Shown here in pieces: positions 38,040 to 48,834 of a stretch of DNA of 64,000 nucleotides (position 1 is the first letter of the stretch; every line of letters begins with the position of its first letter). The stretch lies in contig NZ_CP136336.1 in assembly GCF_032681285.1 (NCBI RefSeq), positions 1,847,001 through 1,911,000 on the forward strand, written 5' to 3'. The notes under the pieces are model-generated. The model had not been told where the DNA came from. It saw nothing but the letters and a program-made list of their open reading frames with translations, and ran no database searches. Both the position numbers and the translations under genes were made by a program. Source of the stretch: Piscinibacter gummiphilus (GTDB taxonomy: Bacteria > Pseudomonadota > Gammaproteobacteria > Burkholderiales > Burkholderiaceae_C).

Positions 38040-38828
38040 ATGAGGCTGGCTCTGGGCGTTGCGTACCGGGGCCAGGCCTATGCCGGGTGGCAAAGCCAGC
38101 CGGGCGGGAACACGGTGCAAGACCACCTCGAATCGGCGCTGTCGCAGTTCGCGGCCGTGTCGATTCGCACTTTGTGCGCGGGCCGCACCGATGCGGGCGT
38201 GCACGGGCTCAACCAGGTCGTGCACCTGGACGCTCCGGTCGATCGCGAGCAGTTCTCCTGGGTCCGCGGGACCAACCGCTACCTGCCTCCCGACATCGCG
38301 GTGCAGTGGTGTCGCGCGGTCGGCGACGATTTCCACGCCCGCAACAGCGCGCGGGGCCGGCGTTATGCCTACGTGCTGCTCGAATCGCCGGTGCGGCCTG
38401 CCATTGAGCAGGGCGCCGCTGGGTGGGTGTTCCGGCCGCTGCAAGCGGAGTCCATGCGAGAAGCGGCGCAGGTGCTGATCGGTGAACACGACTTCAGCAG
38501 CTTCCGATCGGCCGAATGCCAGGCGGCGTCGCCGGTCAAGGAGCTTCGATCGATCGACATCACCCGGCGCGGTGCCTATTGGCGCTTCGACTTCGACGGT
38601 TCAGCCTTTCTTCACCACATGGTGCGCAACATCATGGGCTGCCTGATCGCCGTCGGTTCGGGCCAGCGCCCGGCAGACTGGATGAGCGACGTGCTTGCGG
38701 CGCGCTCGCGCGACGCTGCGGCGCCCACCTTTGCCGCCGCGGGCTTGTACTTCGTCGGGCCGTACTACGATGCCACTCTCGACCTCCCGGCCCACACGCC
38801 GGCGATCGACTGGCTTCCTCACGCTTGA
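38040..38828 (+). CDS. truA: tRNA pseudouridine(38-40) synthase
   Basis: Converts uridines 38-40 in the tRNA anticodon arm to pseudouridine. 262 residues. Catalytic Asp51 sits in [11 protein letters not shown]; other TruA motifs are [28 protein letters not shown] and [17 protein letters not shown]. It starts 46 bp after fimV and ends 7 bp before trpF. Confidence 0.96.
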   Translation: MRLALGVAYRGQAYAGWQSQPGGNTVQDHLESALSQFAAVSIRTLCAGRTDAGVHGLNQVVHLDAPVDREQFSWVRGTNRYLPPDIAVQWCRAVGDDFHARNSARGRRYAYVLLESPVRPAIEQGAAGWVFRPLQAESMREAAQVLIGEHDFSSFRSAECQAASPVKELRSIDITRRGAYWRFDFDGSAFLHHMVRNIMGCLIAVGSGQRPADWMSDVLAARSRDAAAPTFAAAGLYFVGPYYDATLDLPAHTPAIDWLPHA

Positions 38829-38835
38829 GCCACGC

Positions 38836-39483
38836 ATGAGCACTCGCACCCGAATCAAGATCTGCGGCCTGACCCGCGAAGCCGACCTCGACGCTGCCGT
38901 CGCAGCGGGCGCCGACGCCGTCGGCTTCGTGCTGTATGCCAAGAGCCCGCGCCATGTGAGCACCGACCGCGCAGCGGCTCTCGCCGCCCGTTTGCCGCCC
39001 TTCGTCACGCCGGTGGTCTTGCTCGTCAATGCGGCGCCAGACGAGATCGAGCGGGCGGTAGAGGCCATCCCCAACCTCATGCTGCAGTTCCACGGCGACG
39101 AAACCCCGGGCCAATGCCGCGAAGCCGGCAGGCCTTTCCTGCGGGCGGCGCGCATGGCGCCAGGCTTCGATTTGTTAGACTTCGCAGCCCAGTATCCCCA
39201 CGCCCAAGGCCTGTTGCTCGACGCCCATGTCGAAGGCTATGGCGGCAGCGGAAAGGTTTTCGATTGGTCTCAAATTCCACCAAACGTGCCCCGTCCAGTC
39301 GTTTTGTCTGGTGGGTTGCATGCCGGAAATGTGGCCCAAGGGATTCTTCAGGTACGGCCCTCGGCCGTTGACGTCAGTTCCGGCGTCGAGGCTGCCAAAG
39401 GCATCAAGGATGCCGCGGCGATACGCCGGTTTTGCGAGGCCGTCCGCGATGCGGATGCGCGCATCGCAGACTCAGCCACCTGA
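38836..39483 (+). CDS. trpF: Phosphoribosylanthranilate isomerase
   Basis: Amadori rearrangement step of tryptophan biosynthesis; TIM barrel. 215 residues from the ATG at 38836 ([18 protein letters not shown]). The catalytic Cys is in KICGLT; a catalytic Asp lies in [28 protein letters not shown] and VDVSSGVE form the phosphate site. First of trpF-trpB-trpA-accD; trpE/G/D/C are not in the window. Confidence 0.95.
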   Translation: MSTRTRIKICGLTREADLDAAVAAGADAVGFVLYAKSPRHVSTDRAAALAARLPPFVTPVVLLVNAAPDEIERAVEAIPNLMLQFHGDETPGQCREAGRPFLRAARMAPGFDLLDFAAQYPHAQGLLLDAHVEGYGGSGKVFDWSQIPPNVPRPVVLSGGLHAGNVAQGILQVRPSAVDVSSGVEAAKGIKDAAAIRRFCEAVRDADARIADSAT

Positions 39484-39497
39484 AAGCGAGACACATC

Positions 39498-40742
39498 ATG
39501 TTGAAGTACGACCAGCCCGATGCCCGCGGGCATTTCGGACCCTATGGCGGCACCTTCGTCGCCGAAACCCTGATCCACGCGCTCGACGAACTCAACGCCG
39601 CCTATGAAGCGGCGCGCAAGGACCCGGCATTCATCGCCGAGTTCGAATACGAGCTCAAGCACTTCGTCGGCCGCCCGAGCCCGGTCTACCACGCGGCCCG
39701 CCTGAGCCGCGAACTCGGTGGCGCGCAGATCTACCTCAAGCGCGAAGACCTGAACCACACCGGTGCGCACAAGGTCAACAACACCATTGGGCAGGCCTTG
39801 CTCGCCCGGCGCATGGGCAAGCCGCGTGTGATCGCCGAGACAGGCGCCGGCCAGCACGGCGTGGCCACGGCCACCATCTGCGCACGCTACGGCATGGAAT
39901 GCGTGGTCTACATGGGCAGCGAGGACGTGAAGCGCCAGTCGCCCAACGTGTACCGCATGCACCTGCTCGGCGCCCGCGTGGTGCCGGTCGAAAGCGGCTC
40001 CAAGACCTTGAAAGATGCGCTCAACGAAGCGATGCGCGACTGGGTCACCAACATCGAAAACACGTTCTACATCATCGGCACCGTGGCCGGCCCGCACCCG
40101 TATCCGGCGATGGTCCGCGACTTCCAGCGTGTGATCGGCGACGAATGCCTGGTGCAGATGCCCGAGATGGCAGGCCGCCAGCCCGACGCGGTGATCGCAG
40201 CCGTCGGCGGCGGCTCCAATGCGATGGGCATCTTCTACCCCTACATCCCGCACGAGGAAACGCGGCTGATCGGCGTCGAAGCCGCAGGGCAGGGGCTCGA
40301 CTCGGGCAAGCACTCGGCCAGCCTGTCGAAGGGCTCGCCCGGCGTCCTCCACGGCAACCGCACCTACCTCCTGCAAGATGACAACGGCCAGATCACCGAG
40401 ACGCACTCCATCTCGGCCGGCCTCGACTACCCCGGCGTCGGCCCCGAGCATGCGTACCTGAAGGACATCGGCCGTGCCGAGTACGTCGGTATCACCGATG
40501 AGGAAGCGCTCCAGGCCTTCCACCGCCTGTGCCGCACCGAAGGCATCATCCCGGCGCTTGAGTCGTCGCACGCCGTGGCGCAGGCCATCAAGATGGCGCC
40601 GACGATGCAGCCGGACCAGCACCTTCTCGTGAACCTCTCTGGGCGTGGCGACAAGGACATCGGCACGGTGGCCGACCTCTCCGGCGCCGAATACTTCGAC
40701 CGCCCCTCGCAGGCCGGTCGCACGGTGAAGGGGGCCAAATGA
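39498..40742 (+). CDS. trpB: Tryptophan synthase beta chain
   Basis: Joins indole and serine to tryptophan using PLP. 414 residues from the ATG at 39498 ([20 protein letters not shown]). PLP-binding Lys92 in [17 protein letters not shown] phosphate loop; [12 protein letters not shown]. Its stop overlaps the trpA start by 4 bases (ATGA), implying translational coupling. Confidence 0.97.
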   Translation: MLKYDQPDARGHFGPYGGTFVAETLIHALDELNAAYEAARKDPAFIAEFEYELKHFVGRPSPVYHAARLSRELGGAQIYLKREDLNHTGAHKVNNTIGQALLARRMGKPRVIAETGAGQHGVATATICARYGMECVVYMGSEDVKRQSPNVYRMHLLGARVVPVESGSKTLKDALNEAMRDWVTNIENTFYIIGTVAGPHPYPAMVRDFQRVIGDECLVQMPEMAGRQPDAVIAAVGGGSNAMGIFYPYIPHEETRLIGVEAAGQGLDSGKHSASLSKGSPGVLHGNRTYLLQDDNGQITETHSISAGLDYPGVGPEHAYLKDIGRAEYVGITDEEALQAFHRLCRTEGIIPALESSHAVAQAIKMAPTMQPDQHLLVNLSGRGDKDIGTVADLSGAEYFDRPSQAGRTVKGAK

Positions 40743-41562
40743 GCCGCATCCAGAGCGTGTTCGCCGCGCTGAAGGCGCAAGGCCGCAAGGCGCTGATCCC
40801 CTACGTGATGGCAGGCGACCCGTACCCCGATGCCACCGTCGAGGTGTTGCTCGCGATGGCCAAGGCGGGCGCCGACGTCATCGAATTCGGCGTGCCGTTC
40901 TCCGACCCGATGGCCGACGGTCCGGTGATCCAGGCGGCGGGTGAGCGTGCCTTGGCCAAGGGCATCGGCCTGCCACAGGTGCTCGAGTTCGTGCGCCAGT
41001 TCCGCCGCAGCAACGACACCACGCCCATCGTGCTGATGGGCTACGCCAACCCGATCGAACGCTACAACCAGCGCCTGGGCGAGGGCGCCTTCGTGCGTGA
41101 CGTCAAGGCGGCAGGCGTCGACGGCGTGCTGGTGGTCGACTACCCGCCCGAGGAATGCGAAGCCTTCGCCGCGCAGATGCGGGCCGCCGAGCTCGACCCG
41201 ATCTTCCTGCTCGCGCCCACCTCCACCGAAGCGCGCATCAAGGACGTCGCCCGCATCGCCACCGGCTTCGTCTACTACGTGTCGCTGAAGGGCGTGACCG
41301 GTTCCGGCGCGATCGACACGCGCTCCGTTGCCGACAACCTGCCCCGCATCCGTGAGCATGTGAAAGTGCCCGTCGGCGTGGGTTTCGGTATACGAGACGC
41401 CGAGACGGCCAAGGTGGTCGGAGCCGTTTCGGATGCCGTCGTGATCGGCGCCCGCATCGTGAGCCTGCTTGAAACTCAAACGCGCGACAATGTCGCTTCT
41501 GCCGGCGCGGCGTTCATCGCCGAAATCCGCGCGGCCCTCGATTCCCTGAAAGGAGTTCCCGC

Positions 41563-41566
<4 letters not shown>
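40739..41566 (+). CDS. trpA: Tryptophan synthase alpha chain
   Basis: Cleaves indole-3-glycerol phosphate to indole and glyceraldehyde 3-phosphate. 275 residues, TIM barrel. The catalytic Glu is in [21 protein letters not shown], the Asp in [22 protein letters not shown] and [11 protein letters not shown] make the phosphate site. ATGA overlaps at both ends with trpB and accD. Confidence 0.97.
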
Positions 41567-42435
<869 letters not shown>

Positions 42436-42456
42436 GCGTCCAAGCGTCACAACGAC

Positions 42457-42478
42457 AAGGGCGGCCTCGGCCGCCCTT
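42457..42478 (+). terminator. Hairpin after accD, possible terminator
   Basis: AAGGGCGGCC (42457-42466) and GGCCGCCCTT (42469-42478) form a GC-rich stem 22 bp after the accD stop. Only TT follows, so termination strength is uncertain. Confidence 0.5.
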
Positions 42479-42504
42479 GTGCATTCCAAACCTTCCTTCA
42501 TCCC

Positions 42505-43806
42505 ATGACCCTGCCCACCACGCTGGCCGAATGGCTCGACCACTGCGAGCGACTGCACCCCAAGAACATCGACATGGGCCTCGCGCGCAGCGAGGAGATG
42601 AAGCGCCGCCTCGCGCTCGAGTTCAAGGTGCCGGTCATCACCGTTGCGGGGACGAACGGCAAAGGCTCCACCTGCACGATGATCGAGTCGATCGGCCTGC
42701 ACGCGGGCTACAAGGTCGGTCTCTACATCAAGCCGCACTTCGTGCACTTCGAGGAACGCTGCCGCGTGAACGGGTCGATGGTGTCGGCAGACGATCTGCT
42801 GCCGCATTTCGAAGCGGTGGAAAAGGCCCGCGGTGACATGCCGCTGACCTATTTCGAGTTCACGAGCCTCGCCATCTTCCGGCTGCTTTCGATGGCCGAG
42901 CTCGACCTGGTGATCCTCGAGGTCGGCCTGGGTGGCCGGCTCGACACGGTGAACGTGATCGACACTGATTGCGCCGTCATCACGAGCATCGCACTCGACC
43001 ACATGGAATACCTCGGCCCCGACCGCGAGGCGATCGGCCGCGAGAAGGCCGCGATCATGCGGCCGGGCAAGCCGGCGATCTTCAGCGACCCGGTGCCACC
43101 GGCCAGCGTGGGCGAGTACGCGAAGAGCATCGGTGCCGACCTGTGGCAGATCGGTGTCGACTTCAACTTCGCTGGCGACAAGCAGCAATGGGGTTGGGCC
43201 GGCCGTGGGCGTCGTTACGCGGGGCTCGCGTATCCATCGCTCCGCGGTGCCAACCAGTTGCTGAACGCATCGGGTGCCATCGCCGCATTCGAAGCCTTGC
43301 GCGATCGTTTGCCGATCAACGCGCAGGCCATTCGCAGTGGCTTGGCCACGCTCGAGTTGCCGGGCCGCTTCCAGATCGTGCCGGGCCAGCCCACGCTGGT
43401 GCTCGACGTGGCCCACAACCCGCATGCGGTGGGCGCACTTTTCGAGAATCTCGACCAGATGGGCTTCTTCCCGCGCACCCACGCGGTGTTCGGTGTGATG
43501 GCCGACAAGGACATGGCGGCCATCCTCACGCGCATGGCGCCGTTGGTCGACCGCTGGTACTTCTGCGACCTGCCGATTCCGCGCGCAGCCCCTGCGCAGC
43601 AGCTCGCTGACCTGTACCGTGCGCTGGCGCTCAAGGGCCCGGGCCCGGTCACGACGTCCATGCATGCGAACCCGTCGGAGGCGTTGCGTGCGGCCGTCGC
43701 CGCAGCAGACCCCACTGATAGAATCGTGGCCTTCGGCTCGTTCTACACCGTGGGCGGCGTGCTCAAAGATGGCCTGCCTCGGTTGTCTGCCAAGCACCTC
43801 AGCTGA
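42505..43806 (+). CDS. folC: Bifunctional folylpolyglutamate synthase/dihydrofolate synthase
   Basis: Adds glutamate to dihydropteroate and to folates. 433 residues, Mur-ligase family: P-loop GTNGKGST (about 50-57), FTSLAIFRLL, EVGLGGRLDTVNVID, and the C-terminal LDVAHNPHAVGALFENL motif. Upstream of the SPOR-domain gene, with a 69-bp gap. Confidence 0.94.
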   Translation: MTLPTTLAEWLDHCERLHPKNIDMGLARSEEMKRRLALEFKVPVITVAGTNGKGSTCTMIESIGLHAGYKVGLYIKPHFVHFEERCRVNGSMVSADDLLPHFEAVEKARGDMPLTYFEFTSLAIFRLLSMAELDLVILEVGLGGRLDTVNVIDTDCAVITSIALDHMEYLGPDREAIGREKAAIMRPGKPAIFSDPVPPASVGEYAKSIGADLWQIGVDFNFAGDKQQWGWAGRGRRYAGLAYPSLRGANQLLNASGAIAAFEALRDRLPINAQAIRSGLATLELPGRFQIVPGQPTLVLDVAHNPHAVGALFENLDQMGFFPRTHAVFGVMADKDMAAILTRMAPLVDRWYFCDLPIPRAAPAQQLADLYRALALKGPGPVTTSMHANPSEALRAAVAAADPTDRIVAFGSFYTVGGVLKDGLPRLSAKHLS

Positions 43807-43875
43807 TCTGCATCCGTCAGGCCCTCGTGGCCTCCGAAGCTCGACCTCCATCGAGCCACTTCGAACCAGCACTGC

Positions 43876-44640
43876 ATGGGTCTGCTGTCATTTCTGAAGC
43901 GCAAGTCTGGTGAACCCACCGCGAGGCCGGTGGGTGTGCCCGAGTCGACCGATTCGGTGCAACAAGCCCGCACACGGGCGCGCCAACGGCTCGTCGGGGC
44001 GGTGGTCCTCGTGGCCGCGGGGGTGATCGGGTTCCCGTTGCTCTTCGAGACGCAGCCGCGGCCCTTGCCGGGCGACACGCCGATCGAGATCGCTCGCAAC
44101 GGCGGCACATCCGCCGCAGCACCGACACGCACCACGCCGGCCCCTCGGGCGACAACTGCGTTGCCGCCGCCTGCCGTCATCACCGAGACGCCGGCAGAAG
44201 CGGGCCGTGAGGTGGCTGCGGCCTCCGCAGTGCCGCCGCCAGTTCCTGCGCCCCAGCCTGAACCGAAGCCCGAGCCCAAGCCGGTGGAGCCGAAGCCGGC
44301 TCCGGAGCCCAAACCAGCACCCAAGCCGGAAGCCAAGCCCGCGGAAAGCGCCCGCGCACAGGCGCTGCTCGAGGGCAAGGCGGCGGCCCCCAAGCCCGCC
44401 ACTGCGGCCGATGGCCGTTTCATCGTGCAGGTCGGCGCCTTCTCCGAAGTCACGGCCGCGCGTGAAGCCCGCCAGAAGGTCGAAAAGCTCGGCCTCAAGA
44501 CTTACACGCAAGTGGTCGAGACCTCCAGCGGCAAGCGCATCCGCGTGCGTGTCGGGCCGTTCGCCACGCGCGACGAAGCGGAGAAAGCGTCCGCCAGGAT
44601 CAAGTCGGCCGGACTTGGCTCGGCGGTCTACACCCTCTGA
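43876..44640 (+). CDS. SPOR-domain inner-membrane protein (DedD-like)
   Basis: 254 residues. Short cytoplasmic N-terminus, one transmembrane helix (about 38-56, LVGAVVLVAAGVIGFPLLF), a long Pro/Lys/Glu/Ala-rich periplasmic linker (about 75-165) and a C-terminal SPOR domain (about 178-254: GRFIVQVGAFSEVTAAREARQKVEKLG, RIRVRVGPFATRDEAEKA). SPOR domains bind denuded septal peptidoglycan, and DedD helps cell division. The folC-dedD-cvpA-purF order matches E. coli and supports the call. Confidence 0.88.
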   Translation: MGLLSFLKRKSGEPTARPVGVPESTDSVQQARTRARQRLVGAVVLVAAGVIGFPLLFETQPRPLPGDTPIEIARNGGTSAAAPTRTTPAPRATTALPPPAVITETPAEAGREVAAASAVPPPVPAPQPEPKPEPKPVEPKPAPEPKPAPKPEAKPAESARAQALLEGKAAAPKPATAADGRFIVQVGAFSEVTAAREARQKVEKLGLKTYTQVVETSSGKRIRVRVGPFATRDEAEKASARIKSAGLGSAVYTL

Positions 44641-44651
44641 CACCACAGGCC

Positions 44652-45170
44652 ATGCAATGGGTGGATCTCGCCATGCTGGGCATCCTGGCGATCTCGGTGA
44701 TCGTGGGGTTGGTGCGGGGCTTCGTGTTCGAGGTGCTGTCGCTCGTGGGCTGGCTCGTGGCCTATCTGGTGGCGCGCTGGTTCGCGGTCGACGTGGCGGT
44801 GCACATTCCCATCGGCAAGCCGGGCGCGGCCACCAATCATGCGGTGGGCTTCGTGCTCCTGTTCATCGCGGCGCTGCTGCTGTGGGCCATTGCCTCGCGC
44901 TTGCTGCGCTTCCTGATCCATGCGTCGCCGTTGAGCATTCCCGACCGTGGGCTGGGCGCCGCCTTCGGCCTCTTGCGCGGCCTGGTGCTGCTCATGGCGG
45001 CGGCGACCGTGATCACCGTCACGCCCCTGGCGAAAACACCTGCCTGGCGGGCCTCGCGAGGTGCACAGTGGCTGCATTCGGCCGTGGACGGCTTGCGTCC
45101 ACTGCTTCCGTCCCAACTTTCGAACCATCTCCCGAACCACGTGCCAGCCTCGTCGGGCAGGTCACGTTGA
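44652..45170 (+). CDS. cvpA: CvpA family membrane protein
   Basis: 172 residues with four hydrophobic segments (about 5-25, 28-48, 66-88, 105-125); begins [23 protein letters not shown]. CvpA family (colicin V production protein), an inner-membrane protein linked to envelope homeostasis in enterobacteria. Conserved position before purF; starts 11 bp after dedD. Confidence 0.9.
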   Translation: MQWVDLAMLGILAISVIVGLVRGFVFEVLSLVGWLVAYLVARWFAVDVAVHIPIGKPGAATNHAVGFVLLFIAALLLWAIASRLLRFLIHASPLSIPDRGLGAAFGLLRGLVLLMAAATVITVTPLAKTPAWRASRGAQWLHSAVDGLRPLLPSQLSNHLPNHVPASSGRSR

Positions 45171-45189
45171 CTCCCAAGGATTTCTGATC

Positions 45190-46713
45190 ATGTGCGGCAT
45201 CGTCGGTGTCATCTCCAAGAGCCCGGTCAACCAGCTGATCTATGACGCGCTGCTGCTGCTGCAGCACCGTGGGCAAGACGCCGCCGGCATCGTCACGATG
45301 CAGGGCACCAAGTGCTTCATGCACAAGGCGCGCGGCATGGTGCGCGACGTGTTCCGCACCCGCAACATGCGGGCGTTGCCAGGCCCGGTGGGCCTCGGCC
45401 AGGTGCGCTACCCGACGGCGGGCAACGCCTACAGCGAAGAAGAAGCGCAGCCCTTCTACGTGAATGCGCCCTTCGGCATCGTGCTCGTGCACAACGGCAA
45501 CCTGACCAACGCCCTGGCGCTGAAGGAGGAGCTCTTCGCCATCGACCGCCGCCACATCAACACCACCAGCGACACCGAGGTGCTGATCAACGTGCTGGCC
45601 CATGAGCTGGAGCGCGCCGCACGCAATCTGCCGCTCACGCCTGATGAGATCTTCAAGGCCGTGAGTGCGGTTCACAAGCGCATCAAGGGTTCGTATGCGG
45701 TGGTGGCGTTGATCGCCGGGCATGGCCTCCTGGCCTTCCGCGACCCATTTGGCATCCGCCCGCTGGTCTTCGGCGAGAGCGTGACGGCCGATGGCCGCGA
45801 AGTGATGGTCGCGAGCGAATCGGTCGCCATCGAAGGCACCGGGCATACCGTTACGCGCGATGTGGCCCCCGGCGAGGCGATCTTCATCGACCTCGAAGGC
45901 CAGGTGCATGCGAAGCAGTGCGCCGATGCGCCCACGCTCAACCCCTGCATGTTCGAGTTCGTCTACCTCGCGCGGCCCGATTCGGTGATGGATGGCATCT
46001 CGGTCTACCAGGCCCGCCTCAACATGGGCGAGACGCTGGCACAGCGTGTGATTTCCACCATCAGGCCTAACGAGATCGATGTGGTGATCCCGATTCCGGA
46101 GTCGAGCCGTCCTTCGGCGATGCAATTGGCACAGAAGCTCGGCAAGCCCTACCGCGAAGGTTTCGTGAAGAACCGCTACGTGGGCCGCACCTTCATCATG
46201 CCGGGGCAGGGCATGCGCAAGAAGTCGGTGCGCCAGAAGCTCAACACCATCGGCATGGAGTTCAAGGGCCGCAACGTGCTGCTGGTCGACGACTCCATCG
46301 TGCGCGGCACCACCTCGAAGGAGATTGTGCAGATGGCGCGCGATGCCGGCGCCCGCAAGGTCTACATGGCCTCGGCCGCACCGCCGGTGCGCTTCCCCAA
46401 CGTGTACGGCATAGACATGCCGACGAAGGAAGAGCTGATCGCCCACAACCGCAGCATCGAAGAGATTCGCGAGTTCATTGGCGCCGATGCGCTGATCTAC
46501 CAGGACGTGGATGCGATGAAGAAGGTCGTGGGTGCGCTCAACGGCAAGCTCAGCGGCTTCGAGGCTTCCTGCTTCGATGGCCACTACGTGACGGGTGATG
46601 TGTCCAGCGCCGATTTCGATGCGATGGCCGCACAGCGCTCGTCGCAACCTGAAGAAGAAGAGGGCAACGACCGCACGCGGCTGGCCCTGCAAAGCGCTAA
46701 CGAGCGCTCGTGA
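45190..46713 (+). CDS. purF: Amidophosphoribosyltransferase
   Basis: First committed step of purine synthesis: PRPP plus glutamine to phosphoribosylamine. 507 residues from the ATG at 45190. Cys2 (MCGIVGVI) becomes the N-terminal nucleophile after Met removal, so no propeptide is needed. Glutaminase motifs RYPTAG and HNGNLTN; PRPP motif [17 protein letters not shown] (about 363-379). Starts 19 bp after cvpA. Confidence 0.97.
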   Translation: MCGIVGVISKSPVNQLIYDALLLLQHRGQDAAGIVTMQGTKCFMHKARGMVRDVFRTRNMRALPGPVGLGQVRYPTAGNAYSEEEAQPFYVNAPFGIVLVHNGNLTNALALKEELFAIDRRHINTTSDTEVLINVLAHELERAARNLPLTPDEIFKAVSAVHKRIKGSYAVVALIAGHGLLAFRDPFGIRPLVFGESVTADGREVMVASESVAIEGTGHTVTRDVAPGEAIFIDLEGQVHAKQCADAPTLNPCMFEFVYLARPDSVMDGISVYQARLNMGETLAQRVISTIRPNEIDVVIPIPESSRPSAMQLAQKLGKPYREGFVKNRYVGRTFIMPGQGMRKKSVRQKLNTIGMEFKGRNVLLVDDSIVRGTTSKEIVQMARDAGARKVYMASAAPPVRFPNVYGIDMPTKEELIAHNRSIEEIREFIGADALIYQDVDAMKKVVGALNGKLSGFEASCFDGHYVTGDVSSADFDAMAAQRSSQPEEEEGNDRTRLALQSANERS

Positions 46714-46720
46714 ACGACGC

Positions 46721-48112
46721 ATGACCCAAAAGATCCGCACCCGCATCGCCCCGTCGCCCACCGGCTTCCTGCACCTGGGCACGGCCCGCACCGCGCTCTA
46801 TTCATGGGGCTACGCACGCCATCACGGCGGGGAGTTCGTCTTGCGCATCGAAGACACCGATGTCGCACGCTCCACGCAAGATTCGGTCGACCAGATCCTC
46901 GCTTCGATGAAGTGGCTGGGCCTCGAATACGACGAGGGCCCGGTCTACCAGATGCAGCGGCTCGACCGCTATCGCGAAGTCGTCGACCAGCTGATCGCGA
47001 AGGGCCGCGCCTATCGCTGCTACACCACGCCCGCCGAGCTTGATGCGATGCGCGAGGCTCAGAAGGCCCGTGGCGAGAAGACCCACTACGACGGCCGCTG
47101 GCGCCCCGAGCCTGGCAAGGTGCTGCCCACACCGCCGGCCGGTGTGCAGCCCGTGATCCGCTTCGCCAACCCCAAGGATGGCGCCGTCACCTGGGACGAC
47201 CTCTGCAAAGGTCCGATCACCATCTCGAACCACGAGATCGACGACCTCATCATCATGCGCGCCGACGGTGTGCCCACCTACAACTTCGCCGTGGTGGTCG
47301 ACGACTGGGACATGCAGATCAGCCACGTGTTCCGCGGCGACGAGCACGTCAACAACACGCCCTGGCAAATCAACATCTTCAATGCGCTGGGCGCGCCGCT
47401 GCCGCGGTTTGGCCACGTGCCGGTGATCCTCGGCGACGACGGGCAGAAGCTCTCGAAGCGCCGCGGTGCGGTCAGCGTCACCGCCTACGAGGAAGCGGGC
47501 TTCCTGCCCGAAGGCATGCTCAACTACCTTGCGCGCCTCGGCTGGAGCCACGGCGACGAAGAGCTCTTCACGCGCGAGCAGTTCATTGCCTGGTTCGACG
47601 GCTCGCACCTGTCGAAGAGCCCCGCGCAATGGGATGCAGCCAAGTTGGCTTGGGTCAATGCGCACTACATCAAGACCATCGACGAGCAGCGCCTGGCATC
47701 GCTCGTGGTCGATCAACTGAAGCGCCGTGGCATCGACTCCTCGGTGGCGTCCGTCGCTCGAACCGTGCCACTCTTCAAAGACCGCTGTAGCACCACCGTC
47801 GAGCTCGCTGATTGGGTGGCGATGTACTTCGCCGATGTGTCTCCCACTTCGGAAGACCTGTCAGCCCATGTCACCGACGTGGTGAAGCCAGCGCTCCCGA
47901 CGCTGCGTGCCAAGCTCGAAGCCGCCGAGTGGGTCAAGCCCGCCATCGGGGCTGCGATCAAGGAAACGCTGGCGGCCCACAGCCTCAAGATGCCGCAGCT
48001 GGCGCATGCGGTGCGCGTGCTCGTGTGCGGGCGCGCTCAGACGCCTTCGCTCGACGCTGTCCTGGAACTGTTCTCCAAAGAGACCGTTCTTTCGCGTTTG
48101 CAGGTCGCTTGA
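46721..48112 (+). CDS. gltX: Glutamate--tRNA ligase
   Basis: 463 residues, class I aminoacyl-tRNA synthetase. HIGH-type motif in [14 protein letters not shown] (about 11-24), RIEDTD, KMSKS-type motif KLSKR (about 243-247). Starts 7 bp after purF. It is followed at once by a tRNA operon that includes tRNA-Glu, the substrate of this enzyme. Confidence 0.96.
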   Translation: MTQKIRTRIAPSPTGFLHLGTARTALYSWGYARHHGGEFVLRIEDTDVARSTQDSVDQILASMKWLGLEYDEGPVYQMQRLDRYREVVDQLIAKGRAYRCYTTPAELDAMREAQKARGEKTHYDGRWRPEPGKVLPTPPAGVQPVIRFANPKDGAVTWDDLCKGPITISNHEIDDLIIMRADGVPTYNFAVVVDDWDMQISHVFRGDEHVNNTPWQINIFNALGAPLPRFGHVPVILGDDGQKLSKRRGAVSVTAYEEAGFLPEGMLNYLARLGWSHGDEELFTREQFIAWFDGSHLSKSPAQWDAAKLAWVNAHYIKTIDEQRLASLVVDQLKRRGIDSSVASVARTVPLFKDRCSTTVELADWVAMYFADVSPTSEDLSAHVTDVVKPALPTLRAKLEAAEWVKPAIGAAIKETLAAHSLKMPQLAHAVRVLVCGRAQTPSLDAVLELFSKETVLSRLQVA

Positions 48113-48127
48113 AATTCTGTCTATAAT
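48098..48127 (+). promoter_or_regulatory. Promoter of the tRNA cluster
   Basis: TTGCAG (48098-48103), 18-bp spacer, perfect TATAAT (48122-48127), followed by a GC-rich discriminator (CGCGGTC) typical of growth-rate-controlled stable-RNA promoters. The -35 box lies inside the last codons of gltX. Expected start is near 48134, giving a leader of about 40 nt. Confidence 0.8.
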
Positions 48128-48174
48128 CGCGGTCTCGCTTGAACAGTGTGACTCGTTGAAGTAGTTCAAACAAC

Positions 48175-48250
<76 letters not shown>

Positions 48251-48304
48251 AAAACGGTGGCGCACAGTTCAAGAGATTCTCGAAAGAGGATCGCGAAGGA
48301 TTAA

Positions 48305-48380
48305 GTCCCCTTCGTCTAGAGGCCTAGGACACCACCCTTTCACGGTGATTACAGGGGTTCGAATCCCCTAGGGGACGCCA
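48305..48380 (+). tRNA. tRNA-Glu (TTC)
   Basis: 76 nt. Acceptor GTCCCCT/AGGGGAC; anticodon loop CTTTCAC (anticodon TTC); T-arm AGGGGTTCGAATCCCCT; encoded GCCA end. The outermost anticodon-stem pair is a C-A mismatch. Confidence 0.97.
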
Positions 48381-48418
48381 AGTTTGATGGCGCTTGTGCA
48401 GAGATGCAGAAGCCATCT

Positions 48419-48495
48419 GGAGTGGTAGTTCAGTTGGTTAGAATACCGGCCTGTCACGCCGGGGGTCGCGGGTTCGAGCCCCGTCCACTCCGCCA
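48419..48495 (+). tRNA. tRNA-Asp (GTC)
   Basis: 77 nt. Acceptor GGAGTGG/CCACTCC; anticodon stem CCGGC/GCCGG with loop CTGTCAC (anticodon GTC); T-arm CGGGTTCGAGCCCCG; encoded GCCA end. Confidence 0.97.
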
Positions 48496-48503
48496 GACAA
48501 ATC

Positions 48504-48538
48504 AACGGGTTAGCTTGGAAACGAGCTAACCCGTTTTT
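48504..48538 (+). terminator. Terminator of the tRNA cluster
   Basis: Perfect 12-bp stem, AACGGGTTAGCT (48504-48515) and AGCTAACCCGTT (48524-48535), 8-nt loop, followed by further T residues. Confidence 0.9.
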
Positions 48539-48767
48539 CTTTGCCTGCGTCGCTTGGCAACTCTGTGTCGATCGCATTCCCATGGGCGACATGGGGCACA
48601 AAAGTCTTCATTCTTCCAGGCCTCTCTCGACGAGATTGGCCAAGTTTCGGGCTTTCAGTGATCGCTTGGCACGACTGTGTCGACAAGCGTCAGTTAGCGC
48701 CTTTAAGCACCGCTGAAGTGTCTGTGGCGACGAGTCCTGCCGGCGCATAGGAGCGCTCTAGCGCAAG
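48539..48767. other. Gene-free stretch after the tRNA cluster
   Basis: About 230 bp with no supported gene. Two imperfect copies of CGCTTGGCA..CTGTGTCGA occur near 48551 and 48663. Base composition is less GC-rich than neighbouring genes. Possibly a remnant of an element inserted next to tRNA-Asp, but no integrase or att duplication is visible. Confidence 0.35.
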
Positions 48768-48791
48768 AGAGGCCGCCCGAAGGCGGCCTCT
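48768..48791 (-). terminator. Hairpin downstream of the TRAP receptor gene
   Basis: 10-bp stem AGAGGCCGCC (48768-48777) and GGCGGCCTCT (48782-48791), which on the minus strand has a stable TTCG tetraloop. It lies about 45 bp past the stop of the minus-strand TRAP receptor gene. The T-run is poor. Confidence 0.65.
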
Positions 48792-48834
48792 ATCGGCGCG
48801 ACCCCGGGGGCCCAGGGCCGGGCAGTGCTGCAGT

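Noticed and set aside
48368..48601. 77-codon minus-strand frame over tRNA-Asp (EWTGLEPATPGVTGRYSNQLNYHS)
   Set aside because: This is the familiar false protein from antisense reading of tRNA genes; the plus strand encodes a canonical tRNA-Asp.
48539..48767. Integrated element or att site next to tRNA-Asp
   Set aside because: No integrase gene and no repeat of the tRNA 3' end was found; only two imperfect short repeats are present.
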